A stretch of DNA of 64,000 bases from Iris pallida (lineage: Eukaryota > Streptophyta > Magnoliopsida > Asparagales > Iridaceae), in assembly GCA_029216955.1 (NCBI GenBank), contig JANAVB010004000.1:3905083-3969082 (forward strand). Reading direction: 5' to 3'. How positions within the stretch are numbered: the stretch's first letter is position 1; every line of letters begins with the position of its first letter. Positions 35,301 to 45,715 of this stretch are shown here, one piece after another. A program made the position numbers and the translations under genes. The notes under the pieces are model-generated. The model saw only the letters and a program-made list of their open reading frames with translations. It was not told the DNA's origin and did not search any database.

Positions 35301-37745
35301 AAGTACTAGGTTTTCCTGAGATTTGAGTTTGGCTCTGATTCCTGAGATTGGGTGTTACATAAGATTGGTTGTACTGCCATAGAAGGGTAATTTGGAGTTA
35401 GAGGAGTAGCAGTGAGCTTGAGGTTGCATTGCCTGCAATGCATAGTAGTAGCAGGAGCTTGCAACTGTGGCAGCCTTGCCATGGCTTGCCCTGTTATGGC
35501 AATGCCTTGTGGCAGCAACATTGGCAGCAGGAAATGTACTGCAGCACATGCCAATGCATCTACTGCAGTAGGCTGCCATGATTTGGGCATGAGTGTGTAT
35601 CACCATGTGCTGTCGTGTGCTAGAGGAGAGTCCATAAACATTCTAGTTAGCTAACCATGTTAAGAAGGGAGGGTAGTGGCTTGAGTTTAACAGTTGTGAG
35701 TGAGGGGAAATATTACCTGTGACATGAAGTTAGTATGTTAACAAATGACTGGGAGAATGGAGCTTTGTTATGTTTAATCTAATACATCAATGTATAGGAA
35801 ATTGTACAACAGTAAGTGGTTATCAAGGTATCAGTTGTGAGAGGGGAAGCCCCTTATCAACTATGGGAATAGGTGAACAAGTAGAGAGGAAATCAATGAG
35901 GGGGGAAATGTAGGAGAATACCAGATAGGTATATATGTATATGTGTGTTAGTTGGAGGGGTTTGTATTAGTAATGATTTGGGTAGGTGCCTATATGTAAG
36001 CATGTCCAAATTGCCACATGGGCATATCCAAGGATCCATATAGGCTTAGTGTCTTAGGTGTGATGTCATGAAATGAGTATGAAGTAAATGTTTTATATAT
36101 ATAGGTGATGTATGAGTAGATGATGGGTAATGTAAAGTGCTAGGTAGGTAATAACTTGAGGGTATGTTTAGTTGACTAGAGTTGACCCAAAACCCTAAAA
36201 TTGACCAAGGATTGACCCAATGGTTCAGGATTGCCTAGATGTTGATTTAGCTTGACTAGAGTTGACCAAGTTTGACTTGGGCCTAGTTTGACCTAGACAG
36301 TTGACCATGTTTGACTTAGAGTTGACTTTGACCTAGATTGGCCTAGAAATCATGTAGATTGCATCATAAACATCAATTACCTTGTTTTAAACACATTATA
36401 ACCTGTACTGTTCTATTTAGGATACTGTGACTCCGGTGCAGACATCTGACATTACACTACTCTTTTCAGAGTATCAGGCAAGTACATTCTCTGATAGTTC
36501 TCTCATTTATTTGCCAGTTACTGTATTTCAGTTCTATTTAGTTTTATGTGATTCTCTGATACCACACGTATGGATATTTCTGGATTCATGTATGCGACAC
36601 ACTCACCATGTTATCTGGCCTCTATTACTGGAATCACTGGAATCATTCTGGAATCTATTTCTGGAATTATTATATTTTGGCTGGACTCATCTCGATTCTC
36701 GTATCGAATTCTGGATTCATTTGTATTACGGGGCGGGGAAATATTGAGTAAGACATATAGACATACCCCAAATCTGGAATCTCCAACTGGAATCTACTGG
36801 AAGCATAGCCATCTCTCGCCTGATCAGTGAGAGGTGTGCCTGATTACCCACAGCCGTTTACATGTCGATCTCGGTATTTTAAAACACACTATTAGATTAG
36901 CTGGACTCACCTGGATTCTTGATCACTACCTAGAATCATCTGGTACTGGATTCATCTTGTATTAGATTCATCTCGTACTGGATTTATAGTAGTTTACACT
37001 TGTTTTACATTTACTGCCTGGACTTATCATGTTACTTTAGTTCAGCTAGATTTATTTACAGTCGTCATTGTTATCATTCTTCTCTTGTTTAGTTACTTTA
37101 CTTTCCTTGTATCTTACTGTTTCTCTATACCATCACCTGTATATAAACTGCCATATTCATCAATAAAACTGTCTATAACTGCTTTATAGTTCCCTGTCAT
37201 TTACTTGGGTTTTCTTGATGAGTTGTACTCGTTTCTGTCCTGACTGGACCTGTTGAAAATTTTACAGATGACTGCCCTGAGGACACATGCCCTACATATT
37301 ACTGAGGAGATGGTTTAGCTACCTATGGCCCCGACACTCAGGAGTGATCGGGAGTTTAGTTAGTCTGTCTTGTTTTAGTTTTCCTGTTTAGATCTGGAGT
37401 TGTATATAGAGATTTGAGACTTGAGATGTATTTGAGATTGTTGAGTTTGTTGTTATTTTATTAGTAGTTTTGTTGTCTTCAATTCTTAGTTTATTTCTGT
37501 GTTATCTTTTGTTGTCTTCAATTCTTAGTTTATTTCTGTGTTATCTTATCGTGCTTAGACTGTGATTGAGTTACACCATATCTTATACTTGTCCTCCGTT
37601 CGGAGTTGATCATGATGAGTACATTATATACTGCATGAGTTGATGGTTAGTTAGAGACTTAGAACAGCGTTCTACCGCCGACACTGCGTCGTAGGCTGGG
37701 CGTTGTTACGTACTCGTACCCTCACAGTGGGTGCGGGTCGTGACA
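32317..37745 (+). repeat. Element D 3' LTR
   Basis: 5429 bp, matching 25160-30541 along its whole length with scattered substitutions and small indels. It carries the same GACAC, GGCA, TTGAC and CTGGAATC blocks. Ends at 37745, followed by ACTCA. Confidence 0.92.
37468..37545. repeat. 39-bp tandem duplication private to D 3' LTR
   Basis: Two adjacent copies of TTTTGTTGTC...GTGTTATC (37468-37506 and 37507-37545). The 5' LTR has one copy, so the duplication arose after insertion. Confidence 0.9.
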
Positions 37746-37991
37746 ACTCAGATGAATTATTGTACCACCTTACAGATGACGGCCATCAGCAACACCCTGC
37801 ATAACATCCAGTACTCCCTGGCTACTCATCCTACGGTGTCTTACCCCATGGTACGGGACCCTCCTGGCAAAGGTTACCCTATCAACGACACTTGGGTCAG
37901 GAGGTATTTAGATCCGGATGCAGCGTTTGTTGATCCTCGTCGCTCTACCAACGGCCTATCTGACTCTGCTAAACCTTTCCGTGCTCCGTGA
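37746..37991 (+). pseudogene. Element A ORF3, C-terminal part
   Basis: Resumes after the ACTCA duplication and is colinear with the end of ORF3 in B: QMNYCTTLQM, RDPPGKGYPI, WVRRYLDPDAAFVDPRRS. Stop TGA is at 37989-37991. Conservation of WVRRY.DPD.AFVDPRRS between A and B suggests a constrained C-terminus. Confidence 0.8.
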
Positions 37992-38462
37992 CGGCCGTGG
38001 TTCCTTTCATGATGCTGCTGATGCTTAGGATTTCTTTTGTTTATGCACTTTGTCATTTTTATTCCGTGTTTATGTAGTTGAACTCTTTGATTTGTACTAC
38101 TTTATGCATATATAGCTTCTATTTGGATTATTTGCTATTTATTTCTTACGTTGGATTTGAGCATTGGTTATGTGATTGCATATTTTCTCCATGGTTATTT
38201 TTTTATGGGGGAGCTTATATTTCATTTTGTTAAATGCCAAAGGGGAAGAATATGTGATATTTGCTTAACCATTTTTGGATAAATACTTGTATTATGTGTT
38301 ATATTATTTGGTTGTATTGTTTGGACTAGTACTTGTATCAGGACTTCTCTATTTACGGGGGAGCCGAAATGTCCATCTACGGGGGAGCTATATATGTGTC
38401 CAGGTATGAATATTGCGACACACAAATATCAAAATTTTGTCAATTATCAAAAATTGAGAGAT
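37992..38462 (+). other. Element A 3' non-coding with polypurine-like motifs
   Basis: GGGGGAG appears at 38207-38213, 38357-38363 and 38381-38387. The position just before the 3' LTR reads AAATTGAGAGAT, a decayed polypurine tract. B has the same arrangement with its terminal tract intact. Confidence 0.6.
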
Positions 38463-38872
38463 TGTTAGCCCAAACTGGATCGCAGTCAACCTAATCTTGA
38501 TAATTAACAAATCGATATTTGACATGATCTAACTCGACACATAAATCATCATCAAGCTACAAATCAGACGACTATCAAATATCAAGTCAGGCAATCATCA
38601 TCGACGACTGCCCGACGAATACTGCTGGAACTTGTCATCGAAAGTCTATATTTTTTACACTTTTATTGAGTCTAGGCTATTGTACGTTGAGTCGCACAGA
38701 GTACCTCAACCATAGACTAGATAACTAAAAATCTCCACAAACAAAAAGCCAAACTGCCAAAGCCCAACAAGCCCATGAGCATTCTGTCTCCAAGGAGGCA
38801 GAGTTCGGGCCGAACTCTGCCTCCTAATTTTCAGGAGCTAATTTTTAGGGATTACTCATTGCAAGTGGTCCA
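38463..38872 (+). repeat. Element A 3' LTR, part 1
   Basis: Begins TGTTAGCCC and matches 7829 onward until interrupted by element B. GTCCA at 38868-38872 is the left target duplication of B. Confidence 0.92.
38793..38825 (+). promoter_or_regulatory. Perfect 33-base palindrome in A 3' LTR
   Basis: AGGAGGCAGAGTTCGG, a central G, then CCGAACTCTGCCTCCT: 16-base arms without mismatch. This is the best-preserved copy of the U3 palindrome family. Confidence 0.75.
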
Positions 38873-39812
38873 TGTTGACACAAAGTCACAGTCAACCAAA
38901 TATTGATAACATTGACTAAATAATACTTGTGATAATTCAATACAACACACGACGACTACATCTAGCTCAAGTCAGACGGCAGCTCAGTTTTGTAAATGCA
39001 AATCGTTTTCGAGTCTATACTTTTATATTTATTGAGTTTAGAATGATTGTAAGCTGAGTTATGCTGGGCTCTTGAGACTCAACCCATAACCTATCCAAAT
39101 CCATAAAGCTCCACATCCAAAATCAGCCCATTGGACCCTTGGACCCATTCTGTGCTCTGGAGACAGAGTTCGGGCCGAACTCTGCCTCCACACAGAGTTC
39201 AGGCCGAACTCTGTCCCCTAAAAATTAGCACCCTAATTTTTAGGGCTGGCTGGTTGCTAGTTGTCCAACGGCCAAATATTTGAAAATTTCTACCAGAATT
39301 CTGGCCGAATTCTGCCTGTTAAAACCCTATAAATAGGCCAAGAATTCTCTTATTTTCATTCATCCAATCTTCTCTTCTCTTCTCTCTTAAGCTCAATATA
39401 AGCCATACCCTTCTTCATCTACTAGTCACAAGTTTCCTAAGTCTCGAGTGCTCAGCATCTCTCAGTTAGGAGTCTTGTGCAAGAGTTCAAGAAGTAGCTT
39501 AGAAAATTCCAAGCATCGCCACTGCGATCCATTGTAAGAAGTTGACGTGCTCTTCTGAAGAAAAGGTACGGGGTGTAACTACTATTTCACAAATAGTGGA
39601 TTTAATCCTGAGCTAGAGTTCTCAGGCCTGGACTAGTCCTCCACGAGGGAAACCAGGTTAAAATCGGCTGTGTTTGCGTTTGCTTTCTTGCTCCTTATTT
39701 ATTTCCGCATTTACTCTAATTAATTTTAGATTGTGAAAGAGTTGATTTTTTAATTGGCTATTATTGCTATAAACTCTATTCACCCCCCTCTAGAGTTGCC
39801 ATCTGTTCTTCA
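38873..39812 (+). repeat. Element B 5' LTR
   Basis: 940 bp, TG...CA. TATAAATA at 39329-39336 marks the core promoter. The part downstream of it is closely related to the LTR of A. Confidence 0.95.
39159..39336 (+). promoter_or_regulatory. Three U3 palindromes and TATA box of element B
   Basis: Palindromes at 39159-39189 (arms CAGAGTTCGG/CCGAACTCTG), 39193-39213 and 39294-39314. In the third the arms read CAGAATTC/GAATTCTG: both arms changed together, so the symmetry is kept. TATAAATA follows 14 bases after the last. Confidence 0.6.
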
Positions 39813-39814
39813 AT

Positions 39815-39826
39815 TGGTATCAGAGC
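39815..39826 (+). other. Primer binding site of element B
   Basis: TGGTATCAGAGC, two bases after the 5' LTR; initiator tRNA-Met type. Confidence 0.95.
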
Positions 39827-39866
39827 TCTATTCTCTTTACAAGGACTTACATCCTAGAGCTGATAC

Positions 39867-41921
39867 ATGGCAACCACACAATCCTTGATTTCCAATCACG
39901 GTGAAGGACAGTCCACTCATAGGCCTCCCCTTTTTGATGGAACTAACTACACGTATTGGAAAACAAGGATGAGCTTTTATCTCAAGTCGCTAGACTTTGA
40001 CCTGTGGACTATCGTCACTGACGATTACAAAAAGCCCGCCAGAATAGTTGTCAATGGTGATCTCGTTGAGAAATCACATGACAAATATTCTGACAAGGAG
40101 AAGAAACAGGCAAGTCTAGACGCGAGAGCTATTAATGCTTTATTCTGTGCTATAGACAGGAATGAGTTCAACAGGGTATCTACATGCACCACATCTAACG
40201 AAGTATGGAGACTTCTAGAAGTGACGCATGAAGGAACCACCCAAGTCAAGGAATCAAAGATAAGCCGTCTCACTCAAAAATACGAGGCTTTCAAGATGAA
40301 GCCAAATGAGACGATCACGCAAATGTTCACAAGATTCCTCGACATCATCAACCCCCTGTCTTCGCTCCGCAAGCAATATTCAAATCACAAGAAGATCCGC
40401 AAGCTACTTAGGGGGCTACCAAAAATTTGGAACCCTAAGGTGACAGCCATCATAGAAGAAAATGATCTCACAATCATGTCCATGGAGACCTTGATGGGAA
40501 AGCTAATGACTCATGAGCTTGACCTCAAGGACTTCGAAGAGCCTGCTCCTAAGGCTAAGGAGATCGCACTCAAAGCTCACCGACGGAGGGCTGAACCCGA
40601 AGAGACGGATGACGACAACTCAGAAGATGATGATCAAGATCTCATGGTCCGCAACTTCAAGAGATTCCTTCGCTTCAATCGAAGAAAGAAGGAACCACAA
40701 GAAGATGGCGAAGAAGAGCCAACCTGCTACGGTTGCAAGAAGACTGGACACGTCCGAAAAGATTGTCCATTCTTGAAGAAGAGCAACCGCTATGAGAAGC
40801 CATACAAGAAGACCTCCTCAAAGAAATATGCCAACACAAGCATTTGGCATGAAAGCGAAGCTAGTGACTCCGAGGAAGAAAAGGACTCTCCTCAAGATAC
40901 GGCTAATGTGTGCCTAATGGCGACGTCCGACAAGGTATCAAACGAAACTCTTGACGACTTCACTTTTGATGAACTTGGCGATGCTTTCACCGATTTACTT
41001 AATGATCACAAAAAGGTCATTGGTAAATACAAACATGCCGAGGACAAAATCAAAAGTCATGAAGTCGAAATTCAAAGACTTTCTCTATTACTTGATAACA
41101 TTAGAGACACTTCACCCACGGATGTCACTGATGATGTATCTAAGCTTAAAATAAGCTTACATAATGCCGAAACACGCATTGAACAACAAACATAAGAAAT
41201 CACAACACTCAACACGGAGCTTGCAGAAGAAAAGAGTAAACACAAGATATCTATCACTAAGATATTTGGTTTGAATGCTAAGATTACTGAACTGCAGGCT
41301 GTCTCTAAGAAACTAGAGACTAAATTGGGAAAACAGGTTGCTCAACCTCAAACCCAACATCATGAGACACACACAAAGCATGATACTTCTCATACTAGTC
41401 ACCCACGTCATCCACCTACAACACGTAACCATGCTTACATATATATACACTTTCACAAAGGACACAAACCACATGCACGTAGAAATAATTATCATATGTC
41501 ACAAAATCATCATGCTACACATAGATACAATTATCACCATGTTGCACAAAGACACAATCAACATCACTCTACATATAGAAATCATCATGTCATGCCATAT
41601 AGACAATATCATCATGCCATACCATATAGACAATATCACCATGCCACTCCACATAGTCATCATCACCATGCTAAATCTACATATCATCACACTTCTCCTC
41701 ATTACTCTGCTTATAGACATCATCAGCATGCTCCTAATGTAAATAGGAATGCTACATATGGTTTACATGGACACATTTCACCACAATATAGAATTAGAAG
41801 ATTAGTAGATAGAAAGATATATGCATGGTTTCCAAAAACTAACTTTTCAGGACCCTCAAGAACTTGGGTACCAAAGGTCGCATCTACTCTTGATGTAGGT
41901 GGACCTTCCCTCCTCAACTAA
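39867..41921 (+). pseudogene. gag: Element B gag with coiled coil and His-rich domain, one stop
   Basis: The ATG at 39867 lies 40 bases after the primer site. Order: gag core (LFDGTNYTYWKTRM, WRLLEVTHEGTTQVKESK, MFTRFLDIINPLSSL), acidic linker, complete CCHC knuckle CYGCKKTGHVRKDCP (about residues 290-304), acidic region, and a coiled-coil extension (about residues 370-490) broken by TAA at 41193-41195. Then comes a tract of about 130 residues with some 38 His, containing two copies of PYRQYHHA. The end, GLHGHISP...WVPKVA, resembles a second knuckle that lost its cysteines. Gag ends TAA 41919-41921; pol lies in the +1 frame. Confidence 0.9.
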
Positions 41922-44900
41922 AAGTAAGTAGATTCTCGATAGTGGATGCTCGCGGCATATGACGGGAGACGCAAATCTTTTCGCATCACTATCGATAAAG
42001 AGAGAAGGATATGTATCCTTCGGCAACAACCTAAAAGGTTATATTATAGGTAATGGTAATATTGGTTATCCTCCCTCTTCCGTAATAAAGGATATCTGTC
42101 TAGTGACCAAGTTAAAGCATAACCTGCTCAGCATTAGTCATCTTGCTGACCATGGATATGATATTAACTTTGGACAAAACAAATACCTTATTTATGATAG
42201 GTCAACGGGAGACATCGTTTTTGAAGGGGTAAGAGAGGATAATATTTATATTTTCTATCTGTTTAGAAATACTAACAATGCAGGTAGATGCCTATATGTT
42301 CATAAAGATGAACGGTTACTATGGCACCAGCGTCTTGGTCATGCCAGTATGGATACTATATCCAGGCTATCGACCAAGAAGCTAGTTAGAGGCTTGTCCG
42401 ACATCACATTCAAAAAGGACACCGTATGTGCCGAATGTGAGTTGAATAAGGCAACCAAGTCATCTTTTCATTCCATAAACTCTGTAAGTACTACTAGACC
42501 CTTGCAACTACTCCATATAGATTTATTTGGCCCTAGTAGAGTAGCCAGTCTTGGTGGAAAACTCTATGCCTTTGTTATTATTGATGACTTTTCAAGATTT
42601 ACTTGGATTTTCTTTCTTGCAAATAAAAGTGATGCTATTTCGGTTTTCAAGATTTTTGTTAAGAAAGTTCAAAACGAAAAAGGCTACATGATTACTCGTA
42701 TCCGAAGTGATCATGGAGGCGAGTTCGAAAATTCTGATTTTGAAAAGTTTTGTGATTCAAATGGTTTTGATCATGAGTTTTCTTGTCCAAGAACTCCTCA
42801 ACAAAATGGTGTTGTGGAGCGGAAGAATAGGACTCTTGGCGATATGGCTAGAGTCATGTTGAACAAGTTTTCACTTTCGAAATACTTTTGGGCTGAAGCT
42901 GTCAGTACAGCATGCCATATTTTAAATAGGGTACTTATTCGTCCTATTACGAAGAAAATACCCTATGAGCTTTGGTTTGGGAGAACCCCAAATATTTCTT
43001 ATTTTAGAGTTTTTGGCTGTAGATGTTTTATCCTTAACACCAAAGACAACTTAGGCAAATTTGATGCCAAAGCTGACGATGGTATTTTCCTTGGCTATGC
43101 TGCCAAGAGCAAGGGATATAGAGTTTTTAACAAACGCTCATTAATTGTGGAAGAGTCTACAAATATGACTTTTGATGAAGATAACAGTGCAACAGCTACT
43201 CTTGATGATGATGTTGAGCCATCAACGTCTACTCCAATGAACACCACAACCGAAACCAATTCTCTGGAGAGCTTGCCAAAGAAATTCTCTTTCAAGCCAT
43301 CACATCCAGAAAATTTGGTAATCTGCGAGGTTTCACGTGGAGTAACTACTAGATCATCATTAAGAGACTCTATTGCTAGCACTGCCTTTATTTCACAAAT
43401 TGAGCAGAAAAATATTTTAGAAGCTTTCAATGATGAATTTTAGATTTCTGCTATGCAAGAGGAACTCAACCAATTCGAGAGGAGCCAAGTATGGGAACTC
43501 GTTCCTAGACCGGCTAATCACTCGATTATTGGTACTAAATAGGTTTTTAGAAACAAAGTAAATGAAGATGGTTCAGTCACACGCAACAAAGCTCGTCTAG
43601 TAGCCCAAGGATACAACCAAGAGGAAGGTATCGACTACGATGAGACGTATGCTCCTGTTGCTAGATTAGAATCCATTCGGATGCTTTATGCATTTGCAAA
43701 TTTTCAAAATTTCAAATTATTTAAAATGGATGTTAAAAGTGCTTTCTTGAATGGTTTTATTAAGGAGGAAGTTTATGTAAAACAACCCCCTGGCTTTGAA
43801 AATCATAAATTTCCCGACCACGTGTTCAAGCTAAAGAAAGCGATGTATGGCCTCAAACAAGCCCCTAGAGCTTGGTATGAACGGCTAAGCAATTTCTTGC
43901 TTGAGAAAGGTTTTTCAAAAGGGAAAATTGACACTACACTTTTCATAAAATCTTTCAAAGACACTATTCTTTTAGTACAAATATATGTAGATGATATTAT
44001 ATTTAGTTCTACTGATGAAACTCTTTGTCAAGATTTTGCCAAGTATATGCAGACCGAGTTTGAGATGAGCATGATGGGGGAGCTCAACTACTTTCTTGGG
44101 CTGCAAGTCAAACAAATGTCAAATGGAACCTTCATCTGTCAGTCGAAGTATACAAAGGACATGCTGAAGAAATTCGACCTTAACAATGTCAAACCAATCA
44201 GCACTCCTATGGCTACTTCAACCAAACTTGAACCAGATGATAGTGGCAAACCCGTAGATCAACGTAAGTATCGAGGTATGATAGGCAGTCTACTCTATCT
44301 TACTGTAAGTCGCCCTGATATTATGTTTAGCGTTTGCCTGTGTGCTAGATATCAAGCAAATCCGAAGGAATCATACATGACCGCGGTTAAGCGTATCTTT
44401 CGATACCTTAAGGGTACAGTTACAGTGGGCCTATGGTATCCCAAGTCAACATCATTTGACCTCATTGGTTACTCTGATGCTAATTTCGCTGGATGCAAGG
44501 TCGACCATAAAAGTACAAGCGGTACATGTCATTTATTAGAAAAGGCTTCAGTCTCTTGGTTTAGCAAGAAGCAGAACTCTGTCGTACTATCCACAACAGA
44601 AGCTGAATACATAGCAGCTGGGCGTTGTTGTGCACAAATTCTGTGGATGAAGCAAACCCTGGAAGACTACAACTTATCTTTCATGCACATTCCAATCTTT
44701 TATGACAACACTAGTGCTATAAATCTGACTAAGAATCCCATTTGTCACTCACGCATGAAGCACATTGAAATTCGTCATCACTTTTTGCGTGATCATCAGC
44801 AAAATGGCACGATTAACTTAGAATTTATTGACACTGATCATCAGTTAGCAGATTTCTTCACAAAACCATTATCCGAAGAGCGCTTCAATTTTCTTTGTCG

Positions 44901-44937
44901 TGAACTTGGAATTTTAGATGAAGCTGTTATAAATTAA
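41922..44937 (+). pseudogene. pol: Element B pol: protease, integrase, RT, RNase H, three TAG stops
   Basis: One frame throughout. Protease DSGCSRHMTG is near 41938, preceded by TAG (41929) where A has TGG. GAG-pre-integrase shows WHQRLGHASMD and CAECELNKA. Integrase residues lie in HIDLFGPS, RSDHGGEFE and NGVVERKNRT. TAG at 43441 (a Trp position in related elements) is shared with A. TAG at 43540 replaces TGG of A. RT shows LVAQGYNQEEGIDYDETYAPVA and catalytic YVDDIIF. RNase H has SDANFAG, TEAEYIAAG and ADFFTKPL. The terminal stop is TAA 44935-44937. All catalytic motifs I looked for are present. Confidence 0.93.
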
Positions 44938-44991
44938 AATCAACCTACGTAAATATCGAATATATCGTGATTCTCTTATGATGAACTTGCT

Positions 44992-45033
44992 ATGGGTACA
45001 AGCCGAAAGGGCCCTTCTGACAATAAGGCGTAA
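44992..45033 (+). CDS. Conserved 13-codon micro-ORF after pol (element B)
   Basis: MGTSRKGPSDNKA, 54 bases after the pol stop; identical peptide to 23548-23589 with only three synonymous base changes. It precedes the conserved hairpin block and is far upstream of ORF3. It may be a leader peptide of an ORF3 transcript, or part of a conserved RNA. Confidence 0.4.
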   Translation: MGTSRKGPSDNKA

Positions 45034-45110
45034 AAGCCTAAGCGACACGGTGCACTAGTCCTCAGGACTACCGCTAGCTGGGATCCGGCCCCTGCAGCTA
45101 ACCCATGGCA
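45034..45110 (+). ncRNA. Conserved hairpin-forming block (element B)
   Basis: TAGTCC-TCA-GGACTA and TAGCTG...CAGCTA stems, plus AGGC-GTAAAA-GCCT overlapping the micro-ORF stop. The same stems occur in A despite an indel in the first loop. Confidence 0.4.
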
Positions 45111-45350
45111 GCTTCAAAATATTAAATTATGATATAATTCCTTGTTTATTATATGGTTCATTTTCATTTATCACATGCTGAAATACTATGATTTTAATTT
45201 CATATTGCTGCTTCAAACTCACTATCTGTTATTCTTTTGTTTACTAATTGGATCTTTCCTATCTTTATACTCATATCTTATATTGGTTTCTCTATCACTT
45301 AACCAATATTTTTCTTTTTCTGCCTGATTCCTGTTCTGTGACCAGGACCC

Positions 45351-45715
45351 GGAATTCGGGCCGAACTCTGCTTCTACCAGAGTTCGGGCCGAATTCGGCC
45401 CGACTGTTCCAGAACTGGGAACAATCTCCGCCATTGATCAAGAATTAGATCCAATGGCCATGATTCGGTCCGACCAAGAGAAACCCTTCTCCTATATTCG
45501 GTTTCTCTTCCCTCTCCTTCTTTCTTACCACCTTTTCACCTTCTCAAACACAATTCTCTCAAAACCCTAACCATAATTTCTCCCTTTAGTGCTTCATTCT
45601 TCCCCAAACTCAAGGAGAAGGCTTATTTTTCAATTCTCTTTTATTGTCCATCACTAGTTTGAGGTATAATTCCTTACTTTTCTATATCTCAATTTCTTTC
45701 ATTATCCATTGTGTT
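45351..45715 (+). promoter_or_regulatory. ORF3 upstream region with two U3-type palindromes (element B)
   Basis: GAATTCGGGCCGAACTC (about 45352-45368) and GAGTTCGGGCCGAATTC (45380-45396) lie 320-360 bases before the ORF3 ATG. A pyrimidine-rich stretch with AAAACCCTAACC (telo-box-like) precedes the ATG. Element A has the same layout, suggesting an internal promoter and 5' UTR; inferred only. Confidence 0.4.

Larger units (their letters stand above)
25160..37745 (+). mobile_element. Element D: gag-only Ty3/gypsy derivative with 5.4-kb LTRs
   Basis: Begins TGTAACACCC and ends GGGTCGTGACA, flanked by ACTCA (25155-25159 and 37746-37750). The LTRs are 5382 and 5429 bp and very similar; the core is only 1775 bp and holds gag but no protease, RT, RNase H or integrase. 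This fits the TR-GAG type of non-autonomous element. TTTCGAGGACGAAATTT and the tract AAGGTGGGTAGGA before the 3' LTR point to a Tekay/Del-like origin. Confidence 0.9.
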
